Source of the DNA: Serratia sp. AKBS12
GTDB lineage: Bacteria > Pseudomonadota > Gammaproteobacteria > Enterobacterales > Enterobacteriaceae
Direction of reading: 5' to 3'
Length of the DNA stretch: 64,000 nucleotides
Assembly: GCF_024793895.1 (NCBI RefSeq)
Contig: NZ_JANUSB010000015.1
Location: 1,817,157 to 1,881,156, forward strand
A program made the translations under genes and the position numbers. The notes beneath the pieces were generated by a model, which saw nothing but the letters and a program-made list of their open reading frames with translations, was not told where the DNA came from and made no database searches. Positions 8,873 through 17,881 of the stretch are shown here, in pieces; within the stretch, counting starts at the first letter, position 1, and the number at the start of each line of letters is the position of its first letter.

Positions 8873-9727
8873 ATGCGACCACTGCTGCTAGAAAGCCGTG
8901 ATTATCTGATATCGCCGCAAATGCCGGTGGCGGTGGCGGAACGTTACCCGCAGCAAGGGTTCGCGCCGCACACCCATCAGTTCTATGAAGTGGTCATTGT
9001 CTGGCGCGGCAACGGCCTGCACGTGCTGAACGATCACCCCTATCGCATTACCTGCGGTGACATCTTTTACATTCAGGCCAGCGACTGCCACAGTTATGAA
9101 TCGGTGAACGATCTGGTGCTGGATAATATTATCTATTGCCCGGAACGGCTGCGCTTCGGCGCACAGTGGGATCACCTGCTGCCACCGTTCGACCCGCAAA
9201 ATGAACGCTACTGGCGGCTGACCACCCAGGGCATGAACCTGGCGCGGCCGATCGTCGCCCAGCTTTCGCAGGAGAGCCGCAAAACCGATACGCTGTCGAT
9301 TCAGCTCACCGAAGCGCTGTTGCTGCAACTGGCCATCGTCCTGAAACGTTATCGCTATGCGGTCGACGACGCCCATCTGTTGCCGGATGGCGAGCAGCTG
9401 GATTTACTGATGGCGGCGCTGCAAAATGGCATTGAGGATCATTTCGACCTGGCGGCATTTTGCGCACGGCACCAGTTGGCCGAACGGGCTTTGAAGCTGC
9501 TGTTTCGCCAGCAAACCGGCATGACCATCAGCCACTATCTGCGTCAGCTACGGTTGTGTCAGGCCAAGCGCCTGCTACGACGCAGCGATTACCTGATCGG
9601 CGAAGTGGCCGCGCGCTGCGGTTTTGAAGACAGTAATTACTTTTCGGTGGTGTTCGCCCGCGAAGCCGGTATGACCCCAAGGGAATATCGCCAGCAGTTT
9701 ATCGCCGCCGGCGTCTGCCCAAGGTAA
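8873..9727 (+). CDS. rhaR: L-rhamnose-responsive transcriptional activator RhaR
   Basis: A 284-residue AraC-family regulator with an N-terminal cupin domain ([20 protein letters not shown], matching E. coli RhaR) and C-terminal HTH units containing [16 protein letters not shown]. In E. coli RhaR binds rhamnose and activates its own rhaSR operon. The start is uncertain. The ATG at 8873 aligns with the E. coli RhaR N-terminus and has a weak GAG ahead; in-frame ATG 8855 and TTG 8816 are alternatives. It is probably cotranscribed with rhaS. Confidence 0.9.
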   Translation: MRPLLLESRDYLISPQMPVAVAERYPQQGFAPHTHQFYEVVIVWRGNGLHVLNDHPYRITCGDIFYIQASDCHSYESVNDLVLDNIIYCPERLRFGAQWDHLLPPFDPQNERYWRLTTQGMNLARPIVAQLSQESRKTDTLSIQLTEALLLQLAIVLKRYRYAVDDAHLLPDGEQLDLLMAALQNGIEDHFDLAAFCARHQLAERALKLLFRQQTGMTISHYLRQLRLCQAKRLLRRSDYLIGEVAARCGFEDSNYFSVVFAREAGMTPREYRQQFIAAGVCPR

Positions 9728-9747
9728 CTCGTCATGCTGCGCTCGCT

Positions 9748-10782
9748 TCAGTACGCCATACCCAACCCGACGATATTGGCGGCCAGAATGATGATCAATC
9801 CCCCCAGTACCAGCACTCGCAACGGTTTGCTGCCGGCGGCGCGCCACTCTTGCAGCAGCAGGCCGACAATACCGCCGCACAGCACATAGAAACTCATATG
9901 CAGCATCCAGCTCATATAGTCATATTGGGCTGGAATGCGCGCGTGTCCCCAGGCGTAAAAAAAGAATTGCAGATACCACATCAGGCCGCCCAGGGCCGAA
10001 AGTAGCAGATTGGCCAGCAGCAACGGTTTGGCCAGCGAGAAATCAGCCCGCAGCGACAGCTCCTTTTTGCACGCCAGGCGCACCAGGCAATAACCGAGGT
10101 TGATCACCGCCCCGCCGCCCATGATGACCACGTAGCTCGGCAGTGCCACATATAACGGGCTGATGCCGACCGCCGCCGCGGCGTGATGCATCGGCTTGGC
10201 GGCGTCCATGGCGAACGACATGCCGGCAGAGAAAATACCGCACATCACCGCCAGCACCAGGCCTTTCTTCAGGTTGAACTCTTCGGCGCGTATGCCTAGC
10301 GCCCGCTCTTTCAACAGACCGGCATAGCTGACCACGCTGACGCCAATTAACGCCACCAGCACCCCCAGCAATGTCAGCAGCCCTCCAGGGGTACCGAACA
10401 GCTGTATGAAACGCCCCTGCAACAGCGGCGTCATCAGGGTACCGACGATCAGCGTAATGCCAATGGCGATGCCAATGCCCATCGACATGCCGAGATAGCG
10501 CATCGTCAGACCGTAATTGACGTTGCCGATCCCCCACATGGCGCCAAACAGAAATACCGGCAACAGCGTCGCCGCGCTAAAGGAGCCGTAATAGTGCCAA
10601 AAATCCGGCAGCAGCCAATAGCTGATGCTCCACGGCAGGATCAGCCAGGACACCAGCCCGCCGATCGACCACATGGTTTCCCAGGACCAGCGTTTGACCT
10701 GTTTGAACGGCGCGTAAAAACATGCGGCGCTGGCCGCGCCAACCAGATGCCAGAGTATTCCCAACCAAATCGCGTTATTCAT
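9748..10782 (-). CDS. rhaT: L-rhamnose:proton symporter RhaT
   Basis: The 344-residue inner-membrane protein has about ten hydrophobic segments and starts [18 protein letters not shown], closely matching E. coli RhaT. It imports L-rhamnose with protons. The start at 10782 is preferred over a much longer upstream frame because GGAG lies just before it and the family begins there. It converges on rhaR, ending about 20 bp from it, and its promoter region contains a CRP-like site (10927-10942). RhaS is the expected activator. Confidence 0.94.
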   Translation of the reverse strand: MNNAIWLGILWHLVGAASAACFYAPFKQVKRWSWETMWSIGGLVSWLILPWSISYWLLPDFWHYYGSFSAATLLPVFLFGAMWGIGNVNYGLTMRYLGMSMGIGIAIGITLIVGTLMTPLLQGRFIQLFGTPGGLLTLLGVLVALIGVSVVSYAGLLKERALGIRAEEFNLKKGLVLAVMCGIFSAGMSFAMDAAKPMHHAAAAVGISPLYVALPSYVVIMGGGAVINLGYCLVRLACKKELSLRADFSLAKPLLLANLLLSALGGLMWYLQFFFYAWGHARIPAQYDYMSWMLHMSFYVLCGGIVGLLLQEWRAAGSKPLRVLVLGGLIIILAANIVGLGMAY

Positions 10783-10926
10783 CCTGCGCTCCTCTTTCTT
10801 TTGTCGCGCGGCGCTGGTCGGAACGATAGGGCCGCAGATGAAACGCGAGTCTAGAAAGTCTGGGCAACGCTGACCTTCGGTTGAGTGCCGGGAGATAAAT
10901 GACGCTGGCAAAATTCAGCAGATGCG

Positions 10927-10942
10927 GATGAGAACGATCACA
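10927..10942 (-). promoter_or_regulatory. CRP-like site upstream of rhaT
   Basis: GATGA-GAACGA-TCACA matches 8 of 10 conserved CRP positions, with a perfect TCACA half. It lies about 145 bp before the rhaT start and past the 3' end of rhiN. Catabolite control of rhaT is known in E. coli; the site itself is only a match by eye. Confidence 0.45.
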
Positions 10943-11005
10943 GAATTGGAAGCGCTGGATAAACCCACGCGCGCCGGTCAGCGCACGCGGTTCTAGCAGT
11001 GGCGG

Positions 11006-12145
11006 TTACAGATAAACGCGCAGATATTCACTCAGGCACAGGATCGCCATCGCCTGGCCGTAAGGCATCGAGGTCAGCGGTACCTGGCGATAATAGGCCA
11101 GATCCTTGCCCATTGCGGTGCCGAACGACACCTGCAACAATTCCCCCTCACCATTGATCTGCTCAATGACGCCTTTTACCGCCTTGGCCGCTATCTCGGC
11201 ATACTGCTCGCCAATGTAGCGTTTGCGCACCGCCTTCAGCATGCCGAACGCGAAGCCGGCGGTGGCCGAAGCTTCCAGATACGAATGCGGATCGTCCAGC
11301 AGCGTATGCCATAAGCCGCTGTCATGCTGACAGCTGGCCAGCGCCGCCACCTGATCCTGCAATACCTGCTGCAGGAAGCGACGCGTCGCGTCATGTTCCG
11401 GCAAATCCAGCAGTTCGAGGAACTCGGGGATGACGATGGTCAGCCAGCTGTTGCCGCGAGCCCAGCGCGCCTTGGCGAAGTTGTGTTTACCGTCGAAGGT
11501 CCAGCCATGGAACCACAGCCCGGTTTCACGCTCCATCAGATGCTGGGTGTGGATCAGAAACTGATATTTCGCCTCTTCGATATATGCCGGGCGGTTCAGC
11601 AAGCGGCCGATTTTGGCCAGCGGCAACACCGTCATCATCAGCGTGTCGTCCCACAGCTGTTGATGATTTTCCTCTGCCAGCGTCACATGCTGCATGCCGC
11701 CGCGCTCGGTGCGTGGCATTTCGTACATAGCCCATTCGGCCCAGCGCTCCAGATACGGTAACCAGCGCGAATCACCGGTTTCTTCGTAGCGGTAAGCCAA
11801 GGTCAGGAGCGGACAGACGGTATTGACATTTTTGGTCGGCGTCCCTTCGGCAAAGCGCGCGCTGAACCAGTCGTCAATAATGGCACGCATTTTATCGTCG
11901 CCGGTCTGTTGATAGTACTGGAGGATACCATACAGACCAACGCCGTGAGTCCACTCCCACCCGGCCCAGCCCTTGGTATCAATTACCCGGCCGTCATCCA
12001 GCCGCAGCAGGAATTCGCCATCCACATCGGTGATGTTCACCAGATTATCCACCAGACGACCGATCAGCGCATGCAACGTATCACGGCTGATGAAACGCTC
12101 CGGCTGACGCAATAACGGACTGTGTTTTACGGGATAGACCAACAT
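11006..12145 (-). CDS. rhiN: Unsaturated rhamnogalacturonyl hydrolase, GH105 (RhiN-like)
   Basis: The 379-residue protein has no signal peptide and belongs to glycoside hydrolase family 105 (YteR/YesR type). These enzymes remove the 4,5-unsaturated galacturonyl residue from rhamnogalacturonan oligosaccharides in the cytoplasm. Family features visible are WEWTHGVGLYG near residues 63-75, with an aspartate in LWDDTLMMTVLPLAK near 160, and ARGNSW near 230, which is in the active-site cleft. GAGGAT sits just before ATG 12145; the longer open frame upstream overlaps rhiT and is rejected. It lies 23 bp behind rhiT, as in the Dickeya rhiTN operon, which RhaS activates. Confidence 0.88.
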   Translation of the reverse strand: MLVYPVKHSPLLRQPERFISRDTLHALIGRLVDNLVNITDVDGEFLLRLDDGRVIDTKGWAGWEWTHGVGLYGILQYYQQTGDDKMRAIIDDWFSARFAEGTPTKNVNTVCPLLTLAYRYEETGDSRWLPYLERWAEWAMYEMPRTERGGMQHVTLAEENHQQLWDDTLMMTVLPLAKIGRLLNRPAYIEEAKYQFLIHTQHLMERETGLWFHGWTFDGKHNFAKARWARGNSWLTIVIPEFLELLDLPEHDATRRFLQQVLQDQVAALASCQHDSGLWHTLLDDPHSYLEASATAGFAFGMLKAVRKRYIGEQYAEIAAKAVKGVIEQINGEGELLQVSFGTAMGKDLAYYRQVPLTSMPYGQAMAILCLSEYLRVYL

Positions 12146-12168
12146 AACGTAATCCTCAAAAATCATCA

Positions 12169-13755
12169 TTACTTGTAGTGAGTCAAGCCGGTGATGCCAC
12201 GCGCGGTGGGCCGTGGCGGCAGCGCTGCGGCAGCCGGCTTGTTGCGGTTGAGATAGCCGATGTTGTTGTTGCCCCACAGCGACTCGTAAGGCATCCCCGC
12301 CAGCGTCTCGATAATCTCTCGCGCCTGCGGGCGAATGTTTTCCGGTACCACGCCGCCGGCAAGACGCATTTTTACCGTTTCCTCGCGTAACACCCGGTGG
12401 GTGTCCAGATTCAGTGTGAAACGCAGGGAGATCAGGAAACCGATGCTCAATACCAGCACGGTACCAAAACACAGCACCATTAAAATGGTGTGGCTCACTT
12501 CCGGCCGCTGGACGCTACTGCCGGAAACAAAGCCGGAATATTGCAGCATGATACCAACCAGCATCACCGCCCCGGCCTGGGACGCCTTGCGCGACAGCGT
12601 CATGATGCCGGCAAAAATGCCCTCACGGCGCTGTCCGGTGATCGCTTCGTCAACGTCGGCGATGTAGGTATAAATATTCCACGGTACGTAGTTGATGCCG
12701 CCGCGCCCGAGACCGGCGAGCGCCGACACCAGCAGCAACAGCGAGAACACATCGTTGAGATTGGCATAGTACAACAGCGCATACGACAGGGCGCTCAGGC
12801 CGAACAGTATCACCACCATGCGGTAGCTGGGCGCCGGGCCAAAGCGAATGCACAGTGGGATCATGGCAATTACGGCAATAAACTGCATGATGGCCATGGT
12901 GCCCATCAGATTGGAGGCCACCGAAGCGCTTTGCATCAGCACAAACACCACGTAATAGGTAAACACCGCGTTGAACACGTCCTGGGCGATATAGCCGCCA
13001 AGATACATGCCGAGATGCTGACGAAAGATGCGAATGCGCAAAGTGGAGCTCAGTTCGATCCCCAGTCGACGCAGGCTCTGCCACAGCGTCAGTTTCTGCC
13101 GCTCGGCTTCCAGCGCCGCAGCGGACTTCTTCTCTGGCGGCCGCTCCCAGGTAAAACAGTAGACCAGCGTCAATACCAGCGCACAGATCGCTGAAAACAC
13201 CAGGCCGGCATAGAAGAACGAGATCGGATTGTCTTTACCAAAGTAGCTCAGCAGCATACCCGGCAGAAACGCGGCCAGGATGGCGGAAAGCTGCGCCAAC
13301 GCAATGCGCGCGCCGGAGAACTTGGTTTTCTGTTTGAAATCATCGGTCATTTCCGGCACCAGCGTTTCGTAAGGCACCAGAATCGAGGTATACACCACGT
13401 CAAAAAACAGGTAGGTCAGCAGATAATAGCCATAACTCATATCGCCAACCCACATCAGGCTATAACTGAATACCAGCGGTATGCCGAGCAGAATGAAGAA
13501 TTTGCGGCGACCAAAGCGCCGACCGAGCCAGGTCGAGCCAAAATGGTCGGTCAGGTAACCCATCAACGGGCTGACCAGCGCATCCAGCACTCTAGCCATG
13601 GCGAAAATAAACGTTGCCTCTATCGGACTGAGCCCGCAAAAGGTGGTGTAAAAGTACAGCAGCCAGGCCGCAGTCAGCGCGGTGGTGCCCGCTCCCAGAA
13701 AATCCCCCGAGCCGTAGGCAAGATAATTTTTCAACCCTATCTGGCGAGTGTTCAT
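12169..13755 (-). CDS. rhiT: Rhamnogalacturonide transporter RhiT, MFS/GPH family
   Basis: The 528-residue inner-membrane protein has about twelve hydrophobic segments. The glycoside-pentoside-hexuronide cation-symporter pattern is clear: a conserved loop between helices 2 and 3 (MGYLTDHFGSTWLGRRFGRR), and a cytoplasmic mid-loop EKKSAAALEAERQKL. It matches RhiT of Dickeya, which takes up rhamnogalacturonan oligosaccharides released by extracellular pectin lyases. The ATG at 13755 is chosen because GAGG lies 9 nt upstream and MNTRQIGLKNYL is a family-like start; the frame stays open further upstream. It is the first gene of rhiTN. No rhamnogalacturonan lyase gene is in the window. Confidence 0.87.
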   Translation of the reverse strand: MNTRQIGLKNYLAYGSGDFLGAGTTALTAAWLLYFYTTFCGLSPIEATFIFAMARVLDALVSPLMGYLTDHFGSTWLGRRFGRRKFFILLGIPLVFSYSLMWVGDMSYGYYLLTYLFFDVVYTSILVPYETLVPEMTDDFKQKTKFSGARIALAQLSAILAAFLPGMLLSYFGKDNPISFFYAGLVFSAICALVLTLVYCFTWERPPEKKSAAALEAERQKLTLWQSLRRLGIELSSTLRIRIFRQHLGMYLGGYIAQDVFNAVFTYYVVFVLMQSASVASNLMGTMAIMQFIAVIAMIPLCIRFGPAPSYRMVVILFGLSALSYALLYYANLNDVFSLLLLVSALAGLGRGGINYVPWNIYTYIADVDEAITGQRREGIFAGIMTLSRKASQAGAVMLVGIMLQYSGFVSGSSVQRPEVSHTILMVLCFGTVLVLSIGFLISLRFTLNLDTHRVLREETVKMRLAGGVVPENIRPQAREIIETLAGMPYESLWGNNNIGYLNRNKPAAAALPPRPTARGITGLTHYK

Positions 13756-14300
13756 TGCTGCCATCCTCATTGCCACATGACGGAAAACTTCCCGTGGTGC
13801 TACGGAGCCTGTTGGTAAAATAGGGAGATGATCGCAGCAAAACCTTGCCATTTTTGCCAGCACGCCGTACCGAGTGGCAGTGACGAAAAGATGGCAGCGA
13901 TCAACTTCTCTATTTTTATAAAACACGGTTTTGATTATAATGAATCACAGTATCCATTTATGTGAGGATGGCGTGTTTTTGCGCTTACGCGATGAGCTAT
14001 TTACTGGGAATTCAGCCCCCTGACGGATGGAAGCAGGCGCTTTCATAGGCGTCACCGTTTTTGTCCTGGAAGTGACAGCGGGTTCTGATAAAGAACGCTT
14101 AACCTGCTAGCGCTATTCGATCGTTGGCCACCAATACCGGCTAAAATGTGGCGTTTCTCGCATCAATAACGGCATCGTCACGGTCGCTACCGACAGCATA
14201 AGGATACGCCGCTACCGACGTTTTTAGCCCATGCCGTGTTACGATAAAAGGTATCACTGAGCTACTCCAGGCTTAACGTTATCTCGGCAAGGAAGTCTAT
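13756..14300. other. Intergenic region between rhiT and the DUF2157 gene
   Basis: A 545-bp stretch with no supported gene; the frames present lack ribosome binding sites or run antisense to rhiT. It should hold the rhiT promoter and a RhaS site, which I could not place by eye, and the promoter of the rightward membrane-protein operon. An AT-rich patch occurs at about 13905-13965. Confidence 0.5.
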
Positions 14301-16493
14301 ATGGCCCCGTCGCATCATCATCGAGTCATGCCGACCATGGCTGCACAACAGCTGTGTCGTAACCTGCCGGCATTGCTGACAACCTCGCCGGCCAGCGCCC
14401 GGCTGTCTGCCGGCAACTATCAGCACATTCTTGCTTATTGTAACGTACGGCCCGATCTTGCCGGCTGGCGTAACTTTCTTACCCTGGCACTGACGGTATT
14501 GGGCTTGCTGGCGCTGGTGGCTGGCAGCGTGTTTTTCATCGCCGGCAACTGGCAGGCCATGTCGGTATTCGTCAGATTCGCGCTGGTTGAACTGCTGATC
14601 CTGGCGCTGGCGACGATAGTTTGGCAACGATGGTACGATGCCGTGGCGCGCACGGCGCTCCTGGCGTTGGGATTGAGCTTCGGTGGTTTATTCGCGCTGT
14701 ACGGACAGGTTTATCAAACCGGTGCCGACGCTTGGCAACTGTTCTTCAGCTGGGCGTGCGTGCTGTTGCCGCTGGCGTTGATTGGTCGCCAGAATGGCCT
14801 GTGGCTCAGCACCTGGGCGGTAGCCAGTCTGGCATTCCAGCTGTACTACGCCAGTTGGACGGCGAATGTCGTGGACCCACTATGGTGGGCCAACGGCGAC
14901 AGCGTGCTGCTCGGTTATCTGCTGGTGCAAACGCTATGCCTGATAGTACGTGAAGCGTTAGCGGCACGTGCGGCACCGTCCTCCTGGCTAGCGCGCCGAT
15001 GGCCATCGTGGATGATGGCAGGATATGTATTGCTGATGCTGACGCTGCGATTGATTGAGGTGATTTCCGACTGGCGCTTCGTCGCCTCAGGCGCGGTGAC
15101 GATGGCGCTGTGGGGGCTGCTACTGCTGGGAGGATATGCCTATTATCGCCAGCGCGCTGCCGATCTCTGCATGCTGACGCTGGGCGTAACCAGCATTATG
15201 CTGGTCGGCTGTGCGTTGATTTATCGCGTGGCAGGTCGTTCATGGGAGGTAGGGCCGCTCTTCGCGATGTGCGCATTGATGACGCTGTGGCTGCTGGCCT
15301 GCGGAGCGCTGTTGCTGCGTTGGCGGCGTACGCTGGCGCAATCCGCCATATCGGGCGTAACGCACCACCAGTGGCTCGAGCTATTGGCGCAGTTGCGTCA
15401 GCGGCAATGGCTGACCACGGCCCAGAGCGAACAGCTGATGCACTGCAATCCGCCAGGCGGGCTACCGTGGTACCTGCACATCGCGCTGGCCATCAGCGGC
15501 TGGCTAGCGGCAATGATCATATTATTACTATTGGCGCTGCTGCTTTACGTCAGTGGCTTGCTGGATTCGCTGGATGGCGGATCGCTGATGCTGTTTTCGC
15601 TGTTTATTGCCATTCCCGCCGCCGTGCTGTTACGCAAACCCGGTATCGGCATACGGCAGATCGGCCTGGCGTGGGCCATCGCCGCCAGCTGCGGTTTATC
15701 TGTCGGCATTTACTTGTTGGATGAAACACGCTGGCTGCCGGCCGATATCGGCCGCGCGCTGTGGTTGCTGCCGGTACTGGGCGGGATGGCGTGGCTAATG
15801 CCCGATCGCAGCTATCGGTTTATGGCCAGTGCCGCCTCAACGCTCATCCTGCTGTTGCCAACCGTCTACCTTGCCGAGCACCATTGGTCATCCAGCGCCA
15901 GCTCGGCGTTGCTACTGGCAATAAGCGCCACGGTCACGTTCGTCTGGCTGTCTTTGCTGCATCGACAACAACGATATCCGGCGGTTGCCGGCCACGACAT
16001 GCTCGGCTCGCTGGGCTACGGCATACCGGCAGGGCTGGCGCTGTCGTGTCTTGCCAGCATTCACGCCGACATCTTCAACGGTATCTTCTGGCACAACGCC
16101 ACCCCGACCAACCTGCCGCTGATGCTGGGCATCGGCATCGCCATCGGCCTGATCGCGGCGGCATGGTTATGGGCGCAGAAAACCGCTGCGCCAGCCACGC
16201 CGGTTCTGCTGCCGGCCGCCGTTATCTGTGGTTCAATCGCCGTTTTTGCGCCGGGCATCGGCTTTGGGCTGGCACTGCTTTTGCTGGCTCGTTATCAGGG
16301 ACGCAGCGCGTCATTGGTCGCTGCCGCGGCCTTCCTGCTGTTATATCTGATCGACTGGTACTATTTTCTTGGCATTAGCTTGCTGCAAAAATCGCTGTTG
16401 CTGGTGGTCAGCGGGTTAATGTTGCTGGCGTTGCTGGCCGTAGTGAGGAAAACGCTGCCGCCGGCGTCAGGAGACCGTCATGTTCATGAATAA
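14301..16493 (+). CDS. DUF2157/DUF4401 fusion integral membrane protein
   Basis: A 730-residue protein with roughly twenty hydrophobic helices and little soluble sequence except an N-terminal cytoplasmic segment (about residues 1-50) and a central linker (about 340-395). The first half resembles DUF2157, with its repeated GxxxFFIAGNWQ-type helix pair near residues 70-85; the second half resembles DUF4401. In many bacteria these are separate adjacent proteins. AAGGAAG precedes the ATG. The next gene, a GDYXXLXY protein, overlaps it by 14 bp, and this three-domain association is common. No biochemical role is established. A membrane complex with the neighbour is inferred from coupling only. Confidence 0.82.
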   Translation: MAPSHHHRVMPTMAAQQLCRNLPALLTTSPASARLSAGNYQHILAYCNVRPDLAGWRNFLTLALTVLGLLALVAGSVFFIAGNWQAMSVFVRFALVELLILALATIVWQRWYDAVARTALLALGLSFGGLFALYGQVYQTGADAWQLFFSWACVLLPLALIGRQNGLWLSTWAVASLAFQLYYASWTANVVDPLWWANGDSVLLGYLLVQTLCLIVREALAARAAPSSWLARRWPSWMMAGYVLLMLTLRLIEVISDWRFVASGAVTMALWGLLLLGGYAYYRQRAADLCMLTLGVTSIMLVGCALIYRVAGRSWEVGPLFAMCALMTLWLLACGALLLRWRRTLAQSAISGVTHHQWLELLAQLRQRQWLTTAQSEQLMHCNPPGGLPWYLHIALAISGWLAAMIILLLLALLLYVSGLLDSLDGGSLMLFSLFIAIPAAVLLRKPGIGIRQIGLAWAIAASCGLSVGIYLLDETRWLPADIGRALWLLPVLGGMAWLMPDRSYRFMASAASTLILLLPTVYLAEHHWSSSASSALLLAISATVTFVWLSLLHRQQRYPAVAGHDMLGSLGYGIPAGLALSCLASIHADIFNGIFWHNATPTNLPLMLGIGIAIGLIAAAWLWAQKTAAPATPVLLPAAVICGSIAVFAPGIGFGLALLLLARYQGRSASLVAAAAFLLLYLIDWYYFLGISLLQKSLLLVVSGLMLLALLAVVRKTLPPASGDRHVHE

Positions 16494-17022
16494 GCTGCTG
16501 AAATGGCTGTTTGCCGTGGTGGTGTTACTGAGCCTGGCCGGCGTTAATCATGCAATTTATCAACGACAGCAGACGCTAAAACAGGGCACGGTGGTGATCC
16601 TGGCGCTGGCGCCGGTAGACCCGCGCTCATTGATGCAGGGAGACTATATGGCGCTGGACTATGCGCTGGGTCGTCAGTTGCAACGCAGCATTGACCAGCG
16701 TCGTCAGGCCTGCCGCGGCAAGGCCAATTGCACGGCACCCGCCGCCAGCGGGCAAGTCGTGGTGATGCTCGACGCCCGGCATCACGCCATTGCCGCCACG
16801 TTTGATCGGCAGCAGCCGTTACAACCGGGACAGGTATTGATGAAGTATCGTCTTGCCGCCAACCGTCTGCACATTGGCACGCCGAGCTATTTCTTCGAGG
16901 AGGGTCAGGCCGAGCGTTTCGCAAAAGCGCGCTACGGTGAATTCAGAGTCGCTCGAGACGGCACTGCCCTGCTGACTCACCTACTTGATGAACAAGGCGT
17001 GCGCATAACCACCGCGCCTTGA
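16480..17022 (+). CDS. GDYXXLXY domain-containing membrane-anchored protein
   Basis: The 180-residue protein has one N-terminal transmembrane helix (about residues 7-26) and a mainly extracytoplasmic domain with the family-naming motif GDYMALDY at 54-61. ATG 16480 was chosen because AGGAG sits 6 nt upstream. The start lies inside the 3' end of the DUF2157/DUF4401 gene, so translation is probably coupled. Proteins of this family usually follow DUF2157/DUF4401 genes. Function is unknown. Confidence 0.82.
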   Translation: MFMNKLLKWLFAVVVLLSLAGVNHAIYQRQQTLKQGTVVILALAPVDPRSLMQGDYMALDYALGRQLQRSIDQRRQACRGKANCTAPAASGQVVVMLDARHHAIAATFDRQQPLQPGQVLMKYRLAANRLHIGTPSYFFEEGQAERFAKARYGEFRVARDGTALLTHLLDEQGVRITTAP

Positions 17023-17066
17023 ACGGCGAGAAATGAAGCAGCACAAACGGCGTTTTGACCTCGAGC

Positions 17067-17085
17067 GCCGCTGCACGGCAGCGGC
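17067..17085. terminator. Hairpin between convergent GDYXXLXY gene and gspS
   Basis: GCCGCTGC (17067-17074) and GCAGCGGC (17078-17085) form a perfect 8-bp stem with a 3-nt loop between converging genes. No T-run is present on either strand, so it is only a possible terminator. Confidence 0.4.
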
Positions 17086-17092
17086 CGGTAAA

Positions 17093-17476
17093 TCAGGCCG
17101 TTTTGCTGCTGCGAGCCGCATGTAAAAAGTCGATTAACAGCAAATTCAAGCGTGAGCATGGCCTGCTCTCTGCTGTATCTTCAGCAATCAGTTCGTCATA
17201 ACGCGCCCGGCTCTGTTCGGCCAACAGCGCATAGGCCGGCGCCTGGGTATCCCATCCTCGCCGTTGAGCGCTGGCCAATGCGGTATTCAACAGCCGATCC
17301 TCATCGGGAATATTCTCGATTTTACATTGCTGTCGTAAATAATGGCTACCGGCTACCAGAGCAGAGAGCTGCTTTATTTGCTGATTGGCAACCAACGGGG
17401 AATATTTATTCGCGGGCTGCGCACACCCTGTCAGAAATAAAACTGGCAAAAGCCAGGAAATATAATGAGACAACAT
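17093..17476 (-). CDS. gspS: GspS/OutS-type pilotin lipoprotein for type II secretion
   Basis: A 127-residue lipoprotein with a signal peptide ending in the lipobox LTGC, so that Cys18 would be lipidated. The mature part is a helical domain with two cysteines, C51 and C107, in the arrangement of the GspS/OutS/YacC pilotins (CKIENIPDEDRLLNTALA..., then PCSRLNLLLIDFL). Pilotins bind the C-terminus of the secretin GspD and carry it to the outer membrane. Start 17476 has AAGGAAG before it. The gene is about 10 kb from gspC and divergent from the LPMO gene. Identity is from pattern similarity and is good but not certain. Confidence 0.75.
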   Translation of the reverse strand: MLSHYISWLLPVLFLTGCAQPANKYSPLVANQQIKQLSALVAGSHYLRQQCKIENIPDEDRLLNTALASAQRRGWDTQAPAYALLAEQSRARYDELIAEDTAESRPCSRLNLLLIDFLHAARSSKTA

Positions 17477-17881
17477 GACTTCCTTATGGTGACGTCCGTA
17501 TGGTTTGGCAAGCCGGCAGATGCTACCCCATCTATGGCAAAATCCGGCTATCACCTGTTCTTATAAACGTGGAAAAGCTTCACTTCCAACGCCCGACGTT
17601 TATGGAAATTTATTACTCAAACTGAATCCTACTGACCACGTCGGCATGCCACCTGCAAAAATACTGCTTATCTCGCTGTTTTAAAAAAAGAAATAAATAA
17701 CAAAAATTAACCGACAGGGTAACGGCAACAATAATAGGGATTCCGAATCTTAAGCGAGATGATTGTTTTACAGTGGGTACCGCAAAATCACTGAAGAGGA
17801 AATATATCCGGTAACAGCACGCATTCCACGCCTGAATTCACTCACAGGTTTAACATGGATTATTCATAGGGACCGTAAGTA
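17477..17881. other. Divergent control region between gspS and the LPMO gene
   Basis: About 400 bp without a gene. It is AT-rich around 17680-17770 and must contain the promoters of gspS (leftward) and the LPMO gene (rightward). I do not recognise an operator. Shared control of a pilotin and a likely T2SS substrate is possible from the geometry. Confidence 0.5.

Noticed and set aside
13930-13970. TCACA and TGTGA half-sites near 13948 and 13961 as a CRP site for rhiT
   Set aside because: The halves are in the wrong order for a CRP dyad, so this is not a CRP site.
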